From Candidatus Uhrbacteria bacterium (lineage in GTDB: Bacteria > Patescibacteriota > Patescibacteriia > UBA9934), in NCBI GenBank assembly GCA_903891735.1, contig CAITFQ010000067.1:1-7046 (forward strand): a DNA stretch of 7,046 bases. The letters run 5' to 3'. The translations under genes were made by a program, and so were the position numbers. Shown one piece after another: positions 4,755 through 7,046 of the stretch (its first letter is position 1; every line of letters begins with the position of its first letter). Under the pieces are notes generated by a model that searched no databases, was not told the origin of the DNA, and saw nothing but the letters and a program-made list of their open reading frames with translations.

Positions 4755-5579
4755 TTACGATTTAACTGGATATATCTTAGCCCAAATTGACGACAAAATA
4801 AAGCAACCGATAGTAACGAGGACAATGGTGCCACCGCTAGCCAAATTAAATTGGTACGACAGCCATAGCCCAAGCACAATCGACAGCAGAGAAATCGTTG
4901 TCGCTAGCCCCCAGGTCCGCTTAAAGCCAACTTTAAATTGCATCGCCGCCAACACCGGAATCACCATCAACGCCCCAATCAACAGCACGCCGACCACGTT
5001 CATAGCAATCGCAATCGTCGCCGCTCCCAAAATCGCTAACACTCTGTTCAGCAAACCAACTTTAATACCAGATGCCCGTGCCGTGTCCTCGTCGAGCGAC
5101 ACCGCAAACAACTGTCGCCAACAAAACATCGTTATCAGGACGACGACCGCTCCCAAAATAACAATATTCAGAACATCGGTACTCGTCACAGTTAGTATAT
5201 TGCCGAAGAGGTAATTCACAATGTTGACGTTGTGACCATGCGCCAAGCCAAGCAGCACGACGCCAAGTGCGAGTCCGCCGAAGAGGAATAGGGAAACAAT
5301 CGTATCCGCCGATAGCACCTTCTTCTCCCGCAATTGCTCAATGCCAAGTACCGATACAACCGATACCACCAGCGCCGTCGGTATCGCCGCTGTGCCTGCC
5401 AGCAAACTCACCGCTACGCCCGCTAACGAAACGTGCGCCAACGTATCCGCCATGGCCGAGTAACGCCTCACTACAAAGAACAAGCCAATCGTCGGCGCCA
5501 CGACGCCGACCACCAGGCCGACTACCAGCGCCCGCTGCATGAAGCCCAGACTCACTAATTCGACTAACGAGTTTAACAT
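4755..5579 (-). CDS. znuB: Zinc ABC transporter permease ZnuB
   Basis: Integral membrane subunit (274 residues, usual family length) of an ABC-3 family metal importer; it forms the translocation path for the ion delivered by ZnuA. Eight or nine hydrophobic segments are visible. Family hallmarks are GFMQRALVVGLVVGVVAPTI (12-31), ADTLAHVSLAG (44-54), NYLFGNILTV (122-131), the cytoplasmic DEDTARASGIKV (163-174) that should contact the ATPase, and VVGVLLIGALMVIPVLAA (195-212). The frame is open up to an ATG at 5672. The start at 5579 is preferred because it lies one base after the znuC stop and gives the normal permease N-terminus, whereas the upstream part only re-reads znuC in another frame. 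Zinc specificity is inferred from the partner ZnuA; the permease alone could also serve manganese. Confidence 0.94.
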   Translation of the reverse strand: MLNSLVELVSLGFMQRALVVGLVVGVVAPTIGLFFVVRRYSAMADTLAHVSLAGVAVSLLAGTAAIPTALVVSVVSVLGIEQLREKKVLSADTIVSLFLFGGLALGVVLLGLAHGHNVNIVNYLFGNILTVTSTDVLNIVILGAVVVLITMFCWRQLFAVSLDEDTARASGIKVGLLNRVLAILGAATIAIAMNVVGVLLIGALMVIPVLAAMQFKVGFKRTWGLATTISLLSIVLGLWLSYQFNLASGGTIVLVTIGCFILSSIWAKIYPVKS

Positions 5580-5580
5580 A

Positions 5581-6315
5581 TTAGGTATCGTGATGGTGAA
5601 GTAACTCGGCGGATGATTGATGGAATAAATCCCGCAGTTGCTGCCCAGCAATATGACACGCCTTGTCTCCATGACACACCAATTGATGTTTTAAACACAA
5701 AGCCGAACTGGCCTCGCGCGTCATCGCGTGGACGTCGTGAGAAACGAAGATGATCGTTACCCTACGCTTATTAATCACCCGCAACAATTTATAAAAATCA
5801 TCCCGCGATTGCGGGTCCAGGCCGTCCACTGGTTCGTCGAGAAACAAAATCTGTGGCTCCGCCGCCATCGCGCGCGCTAACAAAACTTTCTGTCTCTCGC
5901 CACCACTTAAACGACTGAGTGGTCGAGCCCGTAACTTAGTAATCTTCATCTCAGCCATCGCCTTATCGACAGCAGTCTCATCGATCTTTTTCCACCGGCC
6001 GAACCAGCCCAACTTAGCTGTCCGTCCTGCTCTCACCACCTCTTCGACTGTCGCCGGGAACTGGCTATCCAGCGTCCCTCCGCGTTGCGCCACATAACCA
6101 ACCGTACCAAGCACTTTCAGCGATCCGCTAGTCGGTTTTTCAAGCCCGAGCAACAAGCGCAACAACGTCGTTTTACCCCCGCCATTCGGTCCAATCACGC
6201 CCACATAATCACCCTCCGGAATCGCGAAACTAAAATCATGCAGCACCTCTTCGCCGTTGCGGCTAAAGCTCAAATTCTTAGCTTCAATAATTGTCGACGC
6301 CTTCTTTACTCGCAT
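5581..6315 (-). CDS. znuC: Zinc ABC transporter ATP-binding protein ZnuC
   Basis: Cytoplasmic ATPase (244 residues) that powers the metal importer. All ABC motifs are intact: Walker A GPNGGGKTT (42-50), Q-loop Gln77 (YVAQR), signature LSGGERQ (136-142), Walker B ILFLDEP (156-162) and the switch histidine in SHD (192-194). The region TVGYVAQRGGTLDSQFPATV (71-90) is typical of the ZnuC/MntA branch. A histidine cluster HHHD closes the protein (240-243), common in this family and possibly metal-responsive. The start ATG overlaps the end of znuA by 10 bases (ATGCGAGTAA), a classical coupled arrangement, and znuB begins one base after its stop. No strong Shine-Dalgarno is seen. Confidence 0.95.
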   Translation of the reverse strand: MRVKKASTIIEAKNLSFSRNGEEVLHDFSFAIPEGDYVGVIGPNGGGKTTLLRLLLGLEKPTSGSLKVLGTVGYVAQRGGTLDSQFPATVEEVVRAGRTAKLGWFGRWKKIDETAVDKAMAEMKITKLRARPLSRLSGGERQKVLLARAMAAEPQILFLDEPVDGLDPQSRDDFYKLLRVINKRRVTIIFVSHDVHAMTREASSALCLKHQLVCHGDKACHIAGQQLRDLFHQSSAELLHHHDT

Positions 6316-7046
6316 AGCATGCCAATTCTCAAGTTCTGCAAATTACTCGTCATGACCGAAATGTAATCCTCGCCCGCCACCATCTCTTCCGTCGTCAAAC
6401 CCTCGAGCGGATTAAAGACGAGTGTCTGTGCCCCAATCTCGTCCGCAATCGTCTGCGCTAACTTCGGACTCACCAAAGTTTCAAAGTAAATATACTTGAT
6501 ATCATCTTTCTTGGCCATCGCCGCAATCTCGGCTAATTTGCCAGCTGACGGCTCTTCCTCCGGCGACAATCCCGCCAGCGCCAGCATGTCGAAATTATAC
6601 TCCGCACCCAAGTACGCAAACGCGGCATGACTAGTCACGACCGTCCTCTGACCACAAGTCTCGAGCCCCGCTTTATACTCATCAGCCAATGCTGCTAACT
6701 TGGTCACATAATCAGTAGTGTTTTTAACGTAAGCGGCTAAATTCTTTCGATCAGCCTGTGCTAGTACAACGCCTATCGCTTCGACTTCTTTGATAGCGAG
6801 TTCAGGATCTAGCCAAAAGTGCGGATCTAGTCCTTCATCTGAAGTCTTCAGATCGATATTCGAACTCATCTCTGCCACCAGCTTATTATTCGTTTTCAGG
6901 TCGACCGCCACTTTATCCGCCCAACTATCCAAGCCCGCACCATTGTAGAGGAATACATCCGCGTTATAAACATCATTAATCTGCTGCGGCGTCGGCTCGT
7001 AATCATGCGGCTCAGCACCAGCTGGCGTAATCGTCTCAACGTCGAC
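6306..7046 (-). CDS. znuA: Zinc-binding protein ZnuA/AdcA, C-terminal 246 residues (N-terminus beyond window)
   Basis: Extracytoplasmic metal-binding component of the importer, cluster A-I fold. The frame is open through the right edge, so only the N-terminal part with the signal peptide or lipobox is missing (about 50 residues, judging by the usual 300). In visible numbering the likely zinc ligands are His14 (PAGAEPHDYEP), His76 (DPHFWLDPE), His140 (TSHAAFAYLG) and Glu215 (FNPLEGLT). Three histidines plus a glutamate in NPLE is the zinc-type AdcA pattern; manganese-type relatives carry an aspartate there. The segment before His76 has no histidine-rich loop, unlike many ZnuA proteins. Cys131 and the penultimate residue Cys245 could form a disulfide. 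This is the first visible cistron of the operon; its promoter is out of view. Confidence 0.94.
   Translation of the reverse strand, partial: VDVETITPAGAEPHDYEPTPQQINDVYNADVFLYNGAGLDSWADKVAVDLKTNNKLVAEMSSNIDLKTSDEGLDPHFWLDPELAIKEVEAIGVVLAQADRKNLAAYVKNTTDYVTKLAALADEYKAGLETCGQRTVVTSHAAFAYLGAEYNFDMLALAGLSPEEEPSAGKLAEIAAMAKKDDIKYIYFETLVSPKLAQTIADEIGAQTLVFNPLEGLTTEEMVAGEDYISVMTSNLQNLRIGMLCE

Noticed and set aside
5580..5672. N-terminal extension of ZnuB into znuC
   Set aside because: The extra 31 residues are an out-of-frame reading of the znuC end; the family N-terminus begins at MLNSLVEL.

Overview
The window is a gene-dense bacterial chromosome segment that looks like an uncultured lineage. I infer Patescibacteria (Candidate Phyla Radiation): small genes, tight packing, several unrecognised proteins, and almost no Shine-Dalgarno sites outside one gene pair. 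No rRNA or other phylogenetic marker beyond TypA is present, so this placement is tentative. The standard genetic code fits every gene.

Left part (1-1762). The first 350 residues of the translational GTPase TypA/BipA run leftward off the window edge. A 122-base intergenic region holds overlapping divergent promoters, one for typA and one for the only rightward gene. That gene encodes a two-repeat, probably seven-helix membrane protein that resembles a SWEET/PQ-loop carrier.

Middle part (1761-4301). Two leftward paralogous genes of unknown function (224 and 229 residues) lie in tandem. Each forms a complete transcription unit of about 0.8 kb with its own TTGACT promoter, related leader, strong ribosome binding site and near-identical intrinsic terminator. 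This duplicated cassette is the least explained and most interesting structure here. Upstream of it is a leftward gene for a FemAB/GNAT-like acyltransferase-type protein.

Right part (4334-7046). A leftward zinc-uptake operon is read in the order znuA (N-terminus beyond the window), znuC, znuB, doxX, ending in a clear hairpin terminator. The first three overlap or nearly abut. ZnuA would capture zinc outside the membrane, ZnuB forms the channel and ZnuC hydrolyses ATP. A small DoxX-family membrane protein is carried as the last cistron; its link to zinc uptake is unknown. The operon promoter, and any Zur operator, lie beyond the right edge.

There is no gene-free stretch over 300 bases. I saw no tRNA, rRNA, insertion sequence, CRISPR array or origin.
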